DNA of 64,000 nucleotides from Sedimenticola selenatireducens (GCF_007625115.1 NZ_VMNH01000030.1:1-64000), one strand, 5' to 3'; positions 42,925 to 50,140 are shown, counted from the first letter of the stretch. Notes: generated by a model not told the origin, from the letters alone. A program made the numbers and translations.

Positions 42925-42934
42925 CTAGTTAAAC
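42905..42934. repeat. Perfect inverted repeat at the end of the ubiquitin-like operon
   Basis: GTTTAACTAG (42905-42914) and CTAGTTAAAC (42925-42934) are exact complements around ten bases; the right arm covers the stop codon of the DUF6527 gene. It could end the transcript or be a binding site. Confidence 0.5.
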
Positions 42935-43344
42935 CTCCTCAAATCCGGATGAGTGCCGGTATCCGGGCACCAGAATACACGGCCTTCCTTTACCCAGAAA
43001 TGACTTAAACATCCTTTATCACGCCACACAGAAGGGTGCAGTGTCGGGTGTCCGGAAACAGATTTTGTCAGTCTCCACTGGGGGGTATGAACAGCCTGTA
43101 GCGATAAGGTGACTACGCTTCCACATCCGCACGGGCACTGAAATAAGCTCCACTTCGGCTTTCCGGAAGGGGCAACGTAGTAAAGCGTTCTTTCCTCGAT
43201 TTCTTCATTCTTTGGCGGTTTTTGCACTGAAGTTATGCGAGCAAAATGGACGGGCGGTAATGATCTCTTGGGTGCGAACTCGGTTTCCGCTGACCGTAAT
43301 AGTCCCTTCAACCAGCTAATTATTTTATTAAACATATTCATCAC
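42925..43344 (-). CDS. DUF6527-type zinc-binding protein of the ubiquitin-like operon
   Basis: A 139-residue protein with a cysteine cluster FQCPCGCGSVVTL (~70-82), then CLSHFWVKEGRVFWCPD near the C-terminus, matching what I recall of DUF6527. Proteins of this type accompany E2/ThiF genes in bacterial ubiquitin-like operons. The cysteines probably bind zinc. A function as substrate adaptor or E3-like factor would be speculation. Its start overlaps the E1 stop by 17 bases. Confidence 0.7.
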   Translation of the reverse strand: MMNMFNKIISWLKGLLRSAETEFAPKRSLPPVHFARITSVQKPPKNEEIEERTLYYVAPSGKPKWSLFQCPCGCGSVVTLSLQAVHTPQWRLTKSVSGHPTLHPSVWRDKGCLSHFWVKEGRVFWCPDTGTHPDLRRFN

Positions 43345-44776
43345 GTTTTCCCAATACAGGCCGTTTCAGCCTGTAAGTCTCTTTCATTAATAAAAATTTG
43401 CGATGCCTACAATACGGGCATTCATTATCAGATTTGGTCTGGCGGCTTCTAAATTCCATATTCACAAAATCGACTTGAATCATGTCTTTTCGAAGTACAG
43501 GAGGATAACGCCGATACGGTTTAATCAGATCAAACAGCGTTGCCAATGCAAAATCTGCTGTGGCGCTGGTAAAAGGTCCTACACCGGGCGCTTCCTCGCC
43601 GCCATCTTCAAGATATCTTTCCTTTAGCTCTTCTTTGGTTATGTTGGGGTTTTCACGTTTGAGAAGTTGGGTTTGTATCCACTTTTCATGAATCACACCC
43701 TGGCAAAAAAGACACTCCCCGCTTTCCGGCAGAATGGTACTGATCCGACCAAAATGATAACGAAGTCCAGGTTGACCCGTCTTGTCATCCATAACACGTC
43801 CGCCAAGACCGAGGTCGATATATAGCTGGGCATAGGCATAGAGGGCAATATTCATCACGTCCCTGCCAATAAAGTCATCCGTACAGCCCACGACCACATC
43901 ACAACTGGCCAGGGCATCTAGCGCGTTCGGGTCCGAATCAATCTTTGACTCGCAAACTCCGACCTTCACTGACACACCAATATCATCAATAAAATCTTTT
44001 AGTTTGCGGGCTTTTTTATCGCCGACATCGCCTCTTTTCAGACCTCTCACGCGGTTGAGATTGCTCAATGCCAGATCATCGTCATCTATCAGCACCAGCT
44101 CGCTAATACCTGCTCGTGCTCCCAACGTGGCAAATGGGCTGCCTGTTCCTCCTGTGCCGACCACGCCGACACGCAAGGATTGCAGCATGTCTACAAAAGG
44201 CTGGCCGAATGCAGCGGCTCCCCGCTTGTGGGTTTCAGAGTGGTCTTCGCTGCTTTCCTTGTAGCCATAGATTTTTAGCGGGTCAGTCGTGACAAGAGTG
44301 TGCCTGACGGGTACGGTATTCTCAGGCATAGCTGCTGCTCTGACTCGGGCTTTCCATACATTGTTAGCCCAAAGCATTGCTACGAAAGTAATGTCTTTTC
44401 CATTCCGGTTGCTAATCGCTCTTAACAGGGTGATTTCGTTTTCGTCATCCTTGATTGAAAACTCATCCGGCCCCTCGGGATGATTATGGATAAAGCCAAA
44501 AACAAGCTTTTCTTCCTCACACCTCCGGAATATCTCTCTTAATGGAGCTAGTTTGAAATCAAAATGAGTAGGGGAGCTACTATTGATCCACGCTTCATCA
44601 AAAGGTATCACGTCCTGGGCAATATAGCGGTCCGAGTCCGGCAAGCCATCCACACTGATATGAAGCCTGCGGAACAACACTATGGCAGCTCTTTCGTTTC
44701 CTTCCGGATGTGCCTCCAGATAATTTACAAGCTCATCATGCTGGGAACCAAGTAACGTCAATCTTGCTGCATTCAT
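43328..44776 (-). CDS. JAB peptidase-E1 (ThiF) fusion of a bacterial ubiquitin-like system
   Basis: The 482-residue protein joins an N-terminal JAB/JAMM peptidase (Glu28 region; metal motif GFIHNHPEGPDEFSIKDD with His97, His99, Ser107, Asp110) to a ThiF/E1 adenylating domain from ~200 (VGVVGTGGTGSPFATLGARA at 203-222, LVLIDDDDLALSNLNRVRG, VVGCTDDFIGRDV). Two CxxC pairs (CLFCQG, ECPYCRH) would hold a structural zinc. The peptidase part would trim the ubiquitin-like precursor or remove it from targets; the E1 part would activate its C-terminus with ATP. It overlaps the E2 gene by ATGA. Confidence 0.9.
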   Translation of the reverse strand: MNAARLTLLGSQHDELVNYLEAHPEGNERAAIVLFRRLHISVDGLPDSDRYIAQDVIPFDEAWINSSSPTHFDFKLAPLREIFRRCEEEKLVFGFIHNHPEGPDEFSIKDDENEITLLRAISNRNGKDITFVAMLWANNVWKARVRAAAMPENTVPVRHTLVTTDPLKIYGYKESSEDHSETHKRGAAAFGQPFVDMLQSLRVGVVGTGGTGSPFATLGARAGISELVLIDDDDLALSNLNRVRGLKRGDVGDKKARKLKDFIDDIGVSVKVGVCESKIDSDPNALDALASCDVVVGCTDDFIGRDVMNIALYAYAQLYIDLGLGGRVMDDKTGQPGLRYHFGRISTILPESGECLFCQGVIHEKWIQTQLLKRENPNITKEELKERYLEDGGEEAPGVGPFTSATADFALATLFDLIKPYRRYPPVLRKDMIQVDFVNMEFRSRQTKSDNECPYCRHRKFLLMKETYRLKRPVLGKRDEYV

Positions 44777-45204
44777 TGTGCATCGGGCCTCCGGAATGCC
44801 CAGTCAATTCTCCGCAAAATTGTTTCAATACCATCTGTACCAGGTCTCCAGACAGATTTACCCTGATTCCAGTGCCGAGACCAGCGGCAAAACTCCTTTC
44901 CCTGATAAATTCTGTTGTCCCCACCACCCACATTGTTGGTGGCGGGGATCAGCTTTCCATCCAGGCGGGATAGCCGGGGATTTGTCCAGAGCATGTCATT
45001 ACCTGCTTGCGGGTAATTACTGGGAATGACTACCAGTACATCACACACTTCGTGATCGTAAATGCCTTTCGGCAGCTTGTAGTTAAGCAGTACCAGAAAA
45101 CGCTGGGCTTCATCCTCGGTGTACGAAAAGCCTTGCGCTTCTAACTCCTTGTAATCTTCGTCCAGCAGTAAAGGCATATCTTTATGCGCCAGCTTGTGAG
45201 CCAA
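44773..45204 (-). CDS. E2-like conjugating protein (prokaryotic E2 family E type)
   Basis: The 143-residue protein has the E2 fold pattern: YDHEVCDVLVVIPSNYPQ (the strand then NYP motif), LWTNPRLSRLDG, and GKEFCRWSRHWNQGKSVW, in which Cys106 is the likely transfer cysteine, followed by the helix GIETILRRIDWAF. It would accept the ubiquitin-like protein from the E1. Its start lies inside the end of the ubiquitin-like gene (23-base overlap). Confidence 0.85.
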   Translation of the reverse strand: MAHKLAHKDMPLLLDEDYKELEAQGFSYTEDEAQRFLVLLNYKLPKGIYDHEVCDVLVVIPSNYPQAGNDMLWTNPRLSRLDGKLIPATNNVGGGDNRIYQGKEFCRWSRHWNQGKSVWRPGTDGIETILRRIDWAFRRPDAQ

Positions 45205-45430
45205 CGGACTGGGTTGAAAAACGGTCCGGACCTGGATGCTCGGTTAGGTCGATGATCGTGTCATTTTCAACCGGCACGTCAGGTTGATCCGGAACCTTCC
45301 AGAAGATTTCTACATCGTCCGGTAATGAACCCAACTCTCTCAGTTCTGCGCCGGTGATGATCCCCTCGTTCCAGTCAAAGCGCTGATTGTCGATGAATAA
45401 CTCGGGACGTTTTGATTTTTCACTACTCAT
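45182..45430 (-). CDS. Ubiquitin-like protein, single multiubiquitin-type domain
   Basis: An 82-residue protein with the pattern of multiubiquitin-domain proteins: ELFIDNQRFDWNEGIITGAELRELG (in two parts ELFIDNQRFDWNEG and IITGAELRELG), DDVEIFWKVPDQPD, NDTIIDLTEHPGPDRF. Only one domain is present, so it is the minimal form. The C-terminus is VGSQAGA, without a terminal GG, so either Ala is the conjugated residue or the JAB domain trims it first. Start at 45430 with GAGGGA upstream. Confidence 0.85.
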   Translation of the reverse strand: MSSEKSKRPELFIDNQRFDWNEGIITGAELRELGSLPDDVEIFWKVPDQPDVPVENDTIIDLTEHPGPDRFSTQSVGSQAGA

Positions 45431-45440
45431 TTCAATTCCC

Positions 45441-45614
45441 TCACTTTTCTTTACGAACGCCTTTGAACGGCGTCTTGGACGAAGTCTTCACATCCATGAA
45501 ACGCCCCGTATCCGCGTCGCGTTTCACGTAGTGTCCTGACAGGGTTTTCGTTTGGGAGCGGCCTTTCACTGCTCCGTTGCGATGCCCGTCACCTTTCGGT
45601 GGATTTGTTGCCAT
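45441..45614 (-). CDS. Small basic protein, first gene of the ubiquitin-like operon
   Basis: A 57-residue basic protein (MATNPPKGDGHRNGAVKGRS, then YVKRDADTGRFMDVKT and TPFKGVRKEK). AAGGAG lies seven bases before its ATG, and its stop is ten bases before the ubiquitin-like start, so it is part of the operon. I recall short proteins with the TGRFMD...FKGVRKEK ending in similar neighbourhoods, without function. It is rich in Lys, Gly and Thr and likely unstructured; it could be a substrate, a regulator or a toxin-like component. Confidence 0.65.
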   Translation of the reverse strand: MATNPPKGDGHRNGAVKGRSQTKTLSGHYVKRDADTGRFMDVKTSSKTPFKGVRKEK

Positions 45615-45625
45615 ATCGGTCTCCT

Positions 45626-45725
45626 TTAACTCGTGTTACACATAAATATTAACTACAGTTAATATGATAGGGCTACCTAGGCATGGATGTCAACTGGTGT
45701 TAAAATAAAAATTAACAGGAGTTAA
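45626..45725. promoter_or_regulatory. Four operators TTAAC-N4-GTTAA between the ubiquitin-like operon and the HTH-protease genes
   Basis: Four related inverted repeats lie in the 115-base divergent region: TTAAC-TCGT-GTTAC (45626-45639), TTAAC-TACA-GTTAA (45649-45662), TCAAC-TGGT-GTTAA (45690-45703), TTAAC-AGGA-GTTAA (45712-45725). Centres are 23, 41 and 22 bases apart, so all face roughly the same side of the helix. The first touches the ribosome binding site of the small basic gene and the fourth contains the AGGA of the XRE gene. The XRE protein is the natural ligand, repressing both directions. Confidence 0.8.
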
Positions 45726-45729
45726 CGCA

Positions 45730-46089
45730 ATGAGTGATAAAGAACAGCAGGCTGCAATTATTAGCAGTAATATCAAGAGGTTAAGGTCTTCTGTCAATTG
45801 GACGCAGGCTAAGCTTGCTGAGGAAGCTGGTATCACTGGTGCCGCCTTAAGTAAAATTGAACAAGGCGAAAAGCGGATACCTACCATTGTTGTCCTGAGA
45901 AAAATCGCGTCAGCACTGAAAGTCTCCGTGCATGAGATCACAGGGGAAAGGGTGGATACTGTCTCACCGGAAGACGAAGAAACCAGGGCTTTCCACCGGA
46001 AATGGGGTATGCTTGAGGAGTTGAGCGAAGACGATCAGGAAATGCTTATCGGTATGGCAGGACGACTAAGGAAAATGACGAAGGAATGA
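45730..46089 (+). CDS. XRE-family repressor paired with a zinc protease
   Basis: A 119-residue protein with an N-terminal Cro/C1 helix-turn-helix (NIKRLRSSVNWTQAKLAEEAGITGAALSKIEQGEKRIP in its two helices, ~12-50) and an acidic C-terminal tail (VDTVSPEDEETRAF, LEELSEDDQEMLIGM). The gene overlaps the protease gene by ATGA. The pair resembles ImmR/ImmA and CapH/CapP, where the protease cleaves the repressor to derepress its operon. Confidence 0.88.
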   Translation: MSDKEQQAAIISSNIKRLRSSVNWTQAKLAEEAGITGAALSKIEQGEKRIPTIVVLRKIASALKVSVHEITGERVDTVSPEDEETRAFHRKWGMLEELSEDDQEMLIGMAGRLRKMTKE

Positions 46090-46904
46090 TACAAATTCAG
46101 AAAGGAATCGCAGAAGCCGAAAGTTTATTAGAGGACCTCGGTTACGATACGCTGCCAGTACGACCGTTTGATGTCGCCCGGTCTATTCACTCCGATGATT
46201 TCAAGCTTAGCATGGAGCTTCAGTCTTTCGACTCCGATAAGATTCTCGGGCGCGCCGAAGGGAACATCAAAGGTGCTTTGGTTTACATCAATTCCAATAT
46301 TCCCGATCCGGGCAGGCTAAACTTTACTGCTGCCCACGAACTCGGACACGTATGTATGCACATCATGCCCATGGTGAAGTCTTCTTTCGAGTGCGGGACA
46401 AAAGAACTATCGAATCAGTTCAATGACCCCATCGAACAAGAAGCGAACGGTTTTGCCTCGGGACTATTAATACCTCAACCATTAACCTCTAAGCTGACCG
46501 ATGGAGATATCAATTGGTCAAATATTGATATTGTCTCCAGAGCTTGTGAGGCATCTCTGGAAGCCACCTACAGAAAAATGGCCTATTCCAATAAATCACC
46601 TTCGGCTCTCATCATTCATCAGAACGGGCATTTTGTAAGATTTGTTCCTATGAATAACTTTGCCTATTTTATAGAGCAAAGCCCACTTACAAGGGAACAA
46701 CAAGCAAGCCTTACCGATGTGAGATCTGAAAACTACCCCACTTATTTTGACGAAGTAGACGCTATAGACTGGGTGAACCCTTCTTCAAAATATGGACGTC
46801 TATCTACAATTTATTGCAGCTCGATCCTCCTTAATGATGGTTTCAGCTACACACTTCTGGCCTATGATGACGACTGCCTGGTAGGTGTTGAGGAAGAATA
46901 TTAG
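46086..46904 (+). CDS. ImmA/IrrE-family zinc metalloprotease
   Basis: A 272-residue protein with the zinc motif FTAAHELGHVCMHI (HExxH at 84-88) and the downstream Glu in PIEQEANGFASGLLIP (third ligand), as in ImmA/IrrE (COG2856). The C-terminal ~100 residues (SPSALIIHQNGHFVRFVPMNNFAYF) form a second domain that may sense a signal. It probably cleaves the neighbouring XRE protein under stress and so switches on the divergent ubiquitin-like operon; that link is inference from position and from known HTH-protease pairs. Confidence 0.9.
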   Translation: MIQIQKGIAEAESLLEDLGYDTLPVRPFDVARSIHSDDFKLSMELQSFDSDKILGRAEGNIKGALVYINSNIPDPGRLNFTAAHELGHVCMHIMPMVKSSFECGTKELSNQFNDPIEQEANGFASGLLIPQPLTSKLTDGDINWSNIDIVSRACEASLEATYRKMAYSNKSPSALIIHQNGHFVRFVPMNNFAYFIEQSPLTREQQASLTDVRSENYPTYFDEVDAIDWVNPSSKYGRLSTIYCSSILLNDGFSYTLLAYDDDCLVGVEEEY

Positions 46905-46951
46905 ACTAAACCAATTCCGGCCACTAATACCAATTGTCAGATAAACATGAT

Positions 46952-47434
46952 CTATTCCAGTTTACGTACAACACGTTGCGCATTATCCAGGATTAAACCT
47001 CCCCTTCCGATACTTAACTCAGCACTGATTTCATCTGCCTCCAAAAGGGGTATCTCCGTTAGATAGATCCGTTGCGCTTCTTCAGCATTTGTTGGAAAAA
47101 ATGCCCCGCCAGGTTCGCTATGGATGTAGTGATCGCCAATGAGAGCTCCACAAGCCCTACATGAATTACCATAGTATTCATGTCCTGCAGTGCGGGAGTC
47201 TTGTAATTTATATCCGGGAACAAGTGCCTGAATGAAGGATAAGATGGTGGCGGGGATATGATCTATGGATACGAAAATTAGCGGCTCTTCCTCGTCGTCA
47301 GGATACTCTGGGTCCTTGAATTCTTCCGGATAATCTACGGCTGGAGCCAATATACCCACAACCGATGTCTTGGCGTCACATCGCCAACAGTTGATCTTTC
47401 TCCCCATCAGATAAAGTGGAGGATATACTTTCAA
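46952..47434 (-). CDS. Hypothetical protein with two zinc-knuckle motifs
   Basis: A 160-residue acidic protein with CWRCDAKTSVVG near the N-terminus and CRACGALIGDHYIH in the middle, a pair likely to hold one zinc. Family unknown. It faces the protease gene end to end with a 47-base gap and is read in the same direction as traM. Confidence 0.6.
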   Translation of the reverse strand: MKVYPPLYLMGRKINCWRCDAKTSVVGILAPAVDYPEEFKDPEYPDDEEEPLIFVSIDHIPATILSFIQALVPGYKLQDSRTAGHEYYGNSCRACGALIGDHYIHSEPGGAFFPTNAEEAQRIYLTEIPLLEADEISAELSIGRGGLILDNAQRVVRKLE

Positions 47435-47602
47435 GAGGCTCTCCTTTCCTTATGTCGATACAGCCTAAATTGTGCTGGTTATCACGGAAGCTGTCCACAA
47501 AGTCCACAACCCCTGCCCGAGACTGCCGGAGTGGCCCCAACAAGGGCCAACGGAGGCAAAGCGAGGGAGACCGCGCAGCGGTCTGGTTGTGGGCTCTTGT
47601 GG

Positions 47603-48034
47603 TCAGGTGAACCAGAACAGTGCTCCGACCAATCCCAAGCTTGAAATACCGGCTACTGTCCAGGCGATTGTTGCTGACTGTTTCAGGACCTCACGCTCCT
47701 TTAACCCAAGACTGATTCCCTCGATCTGCTGGGAGTTGGCATGGCCTATCACCTGAGTGGCCTGGTCCGCCTCTCTCCGGATCTCCCTGGTGGCATGCAC
47801 CAGGGCGTCCCCCACCACGGTTTTGGCAATTACCCGGCTCTGATCCACGTAGGTTTTGTTTACTTTTTCCAGGTGGTTTTCCAACGCCTTATAGGCGGCT
47901 TCCAGTCGCAGGGTGTGTTGTTCCAGGACTAAATCATTCAAGGCAATGACCGCGATAATGGGATCATCCTCTTTTAGGATGATCCCCCATCGCTTGGCCA
48001 CCTCGGTAATCAGCGTGTTTCTATCCAGACTCAT
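47603..48034 (-). CDS. traM: TraM-like conjugal transfer protein (IncP leader operon)
   Basis: A 143-residue protein: soluble helical part (LEAAYKALENHLEKVNKTYVD) and one C-terminal membrane helix (TIAWTVAGISSLGLVGALFWF). Its place after traL in a traK-traL-traM order and its size fit IncP TraM, an accessory transfer factor; sequence identity is not established. It overlaps traL by ATGA. Confidence 0.7.
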   Translation of the reverse strand: MSLDRNTLITEVAKRWGIILKEDDPIIAVIALNDLVLEQHTLRLEAAYKALENHLEKVNKTYVDQSRVIAKTVVGDALVHATREIRREADQATQVIGHANSQQIEGISLGLKEREVLKQSATIAWTVAGISSLGLVGALFWFT

Positions 48035-48771
48035 GCGAATACAGGAGCAATGCTACTGAACAGCTTTTCCTTGGTGATTTTCAGGCGTTGGCGGCTCATG
48101 ATGCCGAAGGCATCCGAGCCAATCGCCTGGTCAAACGTCATCTTCTGCTGCAGCATGGTTTTGACATCTTCACCAAAGGTATCCGCGGATTGATCGGGTA
48201 TATTGATCACCGCATGGAGCCGCTTTGCGTGGTTCTTGTATACCGGCATCTCTTCAAAGGGTTTTCCGCCCTTTTCGATCCGGCCAAAATAGGGATTTTT
48301 CCAAACCACGATCTTGACCGCTGCGGGCATCTGACGAGCCAAATGATCTAGCCCCGATAGCGTATCGTCTTGCCCTAGGCCGCCGGTAATGACTGGATGA
48401 ATCCAAACCGTGCGGCCTGCATCGAGCATCATTTCAATCGCCTTGTTCTCGATCATGTAGTGAGAAAGCGGGAGAAAAGAGGCTGCCCCGTTATCCACCA
48501 CAAAAGTGGATTGATCGTCTGTCAGCATCATTTCCAAGAGCTGATCGAACTTTCGGGTGGTGATTTGGGAATTCGAGCCTTCTTGCAGTTCAAGTCGCAC
48601 CACCTCAAACGCCTTGTACTGAGAAAAAGTGGCGTTCACCGGATCGGTATCGATCAGCTTCAGTGATTGGCCTTCTTGAAGGCCGGCGGCAAAAAACTGC
48701 GCCAAGATCGAGGCGGTAAAGGTTTTGCCAACGCCACCTTTACCCTGCATGGTGAAATGGGTATCAGACAT
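48031..48771 (-). CDS. traL: TraL-like ATPase (ParA/MinD fold)
   Basis: A 246-residue P-loop protein beginning MSDTHFTMQGKGGVGKTFTA, with LIDTDPVNATFSQY as second motif. This opening closely resembles IncP TraL, an accessory ATPase of the leader operon. Start at ATG 48771; a longer frame upstream has no ribosome binding site and unlikely composition. Confidence 0.85.
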   Translation of the reverse strand: MSDTHFTMQGKGGVGKTFTASILAQFFAAGLQEGQSLKLIDTDPVNATFSQYKAFEVVRLELQEGSNSQITTRKFDQLLEMMLTDDQSTFVVDNGAASFLPLSHYMIENKAIEMMLDAGRTVWIHPVITGGLGQDDTLSGLDHLARQMPAAVKIVVWKNPYFGRIEKGGKPFEEMPVYKNHAKRLHAVINIPDQSADTFGEDVKTMLQQKMTFDQAIGSDAFGIMSRQRLKITKEKLFSSIAPVFA

Positions 48772-49093
48772 AATGAATCTCCGAATATTCTGTCTTCCCT
48801 GTGGGGATTCGCGCCAAGCGCGAACCCGAATAAGCAACCGCATGCGGTTGCACCTTGTAATGAGATCCATCCGCCGGCAAGCCGGCTCCCCTCCTTGGTT
48901 GTTTCCAAATCGCCCAGCAGATCCTTGGGACGATAAAAACCGGCGACTTTCCGCGCCAGGTGTTCCTACGTAAAATGGGTGAAGTGAATGTAACTAATAT
49001 TCGCCATCATTTTTACCACCGGATGGTGAATAGTCAACTTGGAGAGCTCACGCCCAATGTCGCCACCTCCATGACCGGCTGGTCCCGGTTTCG
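48772..49093. promoter_or_regulatory. traK-traL spacer with palindromes
   Basis: About 320 bases without a gene. Structures: TTCGCGC-CAA-GCGCGAA (48808-48824), the perfect 16-base palindrome CAACCGCATGCGGTTG (48835-48850) and GCCGGC-AA-GCCGGC (48873-48886). They could attenuate transcription between traK and traL or bind a regulator. Confidence 0.4.
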
Positions 49094-49483
49094 CTATTTC
49101 CCGTAAAGCTCCTCTTCGTTGGGAATGGGGCTGTAACTGAATCCTTCACCCTGATCGGCGCCCACGGTGATCGGGCCGTCTTGCTCTGGTTTTTTGGCCC
49201 GCTGCTTGGAAATAGCGGCCACCTGGCCAGCTTTGGGACTCTGTTCGGGTTCAACCTGCTTACCCTTATTTTGTAGCTTTTTCGTGAACCGGGTGAAGTG
49301 CGTATAGGTGACATTCAAACCCTGTTTTTGTAGCAACTCGTAAACATCCTTTTTGGTATAGCCCGCTTCCAAGGCGGCCGCTATTTCCGGCCAGCGACTG
49401 ATGATGAGCGACTTATTGCTGGACTTTGTCCGGCGCAACTCCTCAAGCAAATCCGTCTTTTTCACCTTAGGTGCCCTATTCAT
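49094..49483 (-). CDS. traK: TraK-like oriT-binding protein
   Basis: A 129-residue basic protein when started at 49483 (MNRAPKVKKTDLLEELRR). WPEIAAALEAGYTKKDVYELL and VTYTHFTRFTKKL followed by a basic linker and the ending FSYSPIPNEEELYGK parallel RP4 TraK (which ends FTFNPTPDKKDLL). TraK wraps oriT DNA and exposes nic. It is divergent from traJ with oriT between them, as in IncP. Confidence 0.85.
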   Translation of the reverse strand: MNRAPKVKKTDLLEELRRTKSSNKSLIISRWPEIAAALEAGYTKKDVYELLQKQGLNVTYTHFTRFTKKLQNKGKQVEPEQSPKAGQVAAISKQRAKKPEQDGPITVGADQGEGFSYSPIPNEEELYGK

Positions 49484-49798
49484 ACCTTCCCAAACGACAG
49501 GGTAATTATAGATAAATACATAATCATTACTAGATTTAAAATAGGTATAAAACAGGTAGTAACAAGTTAACACAGGGGTTTCACCCACGATTTACCTGTA
49601 ATTACCACAGCAGACTAGAAACTGCACAAGGGTAGTAATATACTGCGAATTAGAAGTAGGGCAGGATAGGTGTTTGATATACCGCCGCCGAAGGCGACCG
49701 CATACAAACCCGCCCCTTATTCGCACTGCCGTGCTCAACGAGGCCTCCTGCCCTGCGGGGTGATGGCTACCGCCAAAGGAATGGAATAGACAAAATCG
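49484..49798. other. oriT: Origin of transfer (oriT) with IncP-type nic site
   Basis: On the minus strand CACCTATCCTG (49672-49662) is followed by CCC, the IncP nic sequence as known from RP4 (cut after the last G, between 49662 and 49661). The region lies between divergent traK and traJ. A short inverted repeat (CGCC-GAA-GGCG) follows on the traJ side. With this orientation the transferred strand enters 5' end first from 49661 towards lower coordinates. Confidence 0.88.
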
Positions 49799-50140
49799 AT
49801 GGGATCAGAAACACGCAAACGAACCGCCCACATCCTGGTCAGGTGCACCCCTGAAGAGAAGGCCGCCGCGGAGGAAAAGGTAAAGGCTTTCAGCTATGCC
49901 TCCCCCGCCGCCCTGGTGCGGGATCTCCTCATGGACATCGAACCCAAGAGCACCTTGGACCAGCAAGCCATCTTGGAACTGGTGAGAGTAAACGCCGATC
50001 AGGGGCGACTCGGTGGCTTGCTCAAACATTGGTTACAGGGCAAAGGCGCAGAAAAAGACCTGGTGCCTGACATCCGCGCCTTGCTCAAAGAGATCGAGCA
50101 GACACAGCAGTCATTAAAAGCGAGGATCATGTCGCTGTGA
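49799..50140 (+). CDS. traJ: TraJ-like relaxosome protein (ribbon-helix-helix)
   Basis: A 113-residue protein with an N-terminal ribbon-helix-helix (HILVRCTPEEKAAAEEKVKA) and AALVRDLLMDIEPKS, as in TraJ/MobC proteins that recognise the oriT repeat next to nic and recruit TraI. Its TGA overlaps the GTG of traI. Confidence 0.88.
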   Translation: MGSETRKRTAHILVRCTPEEKAAAEEKVKAFSYASPAALVRDLLMDIEPKSTLDQQAILELVRVNADQGRLGGLLKHWLQGKGAEKDLVPDIRALLKEIEQTQQSLKARIMSL

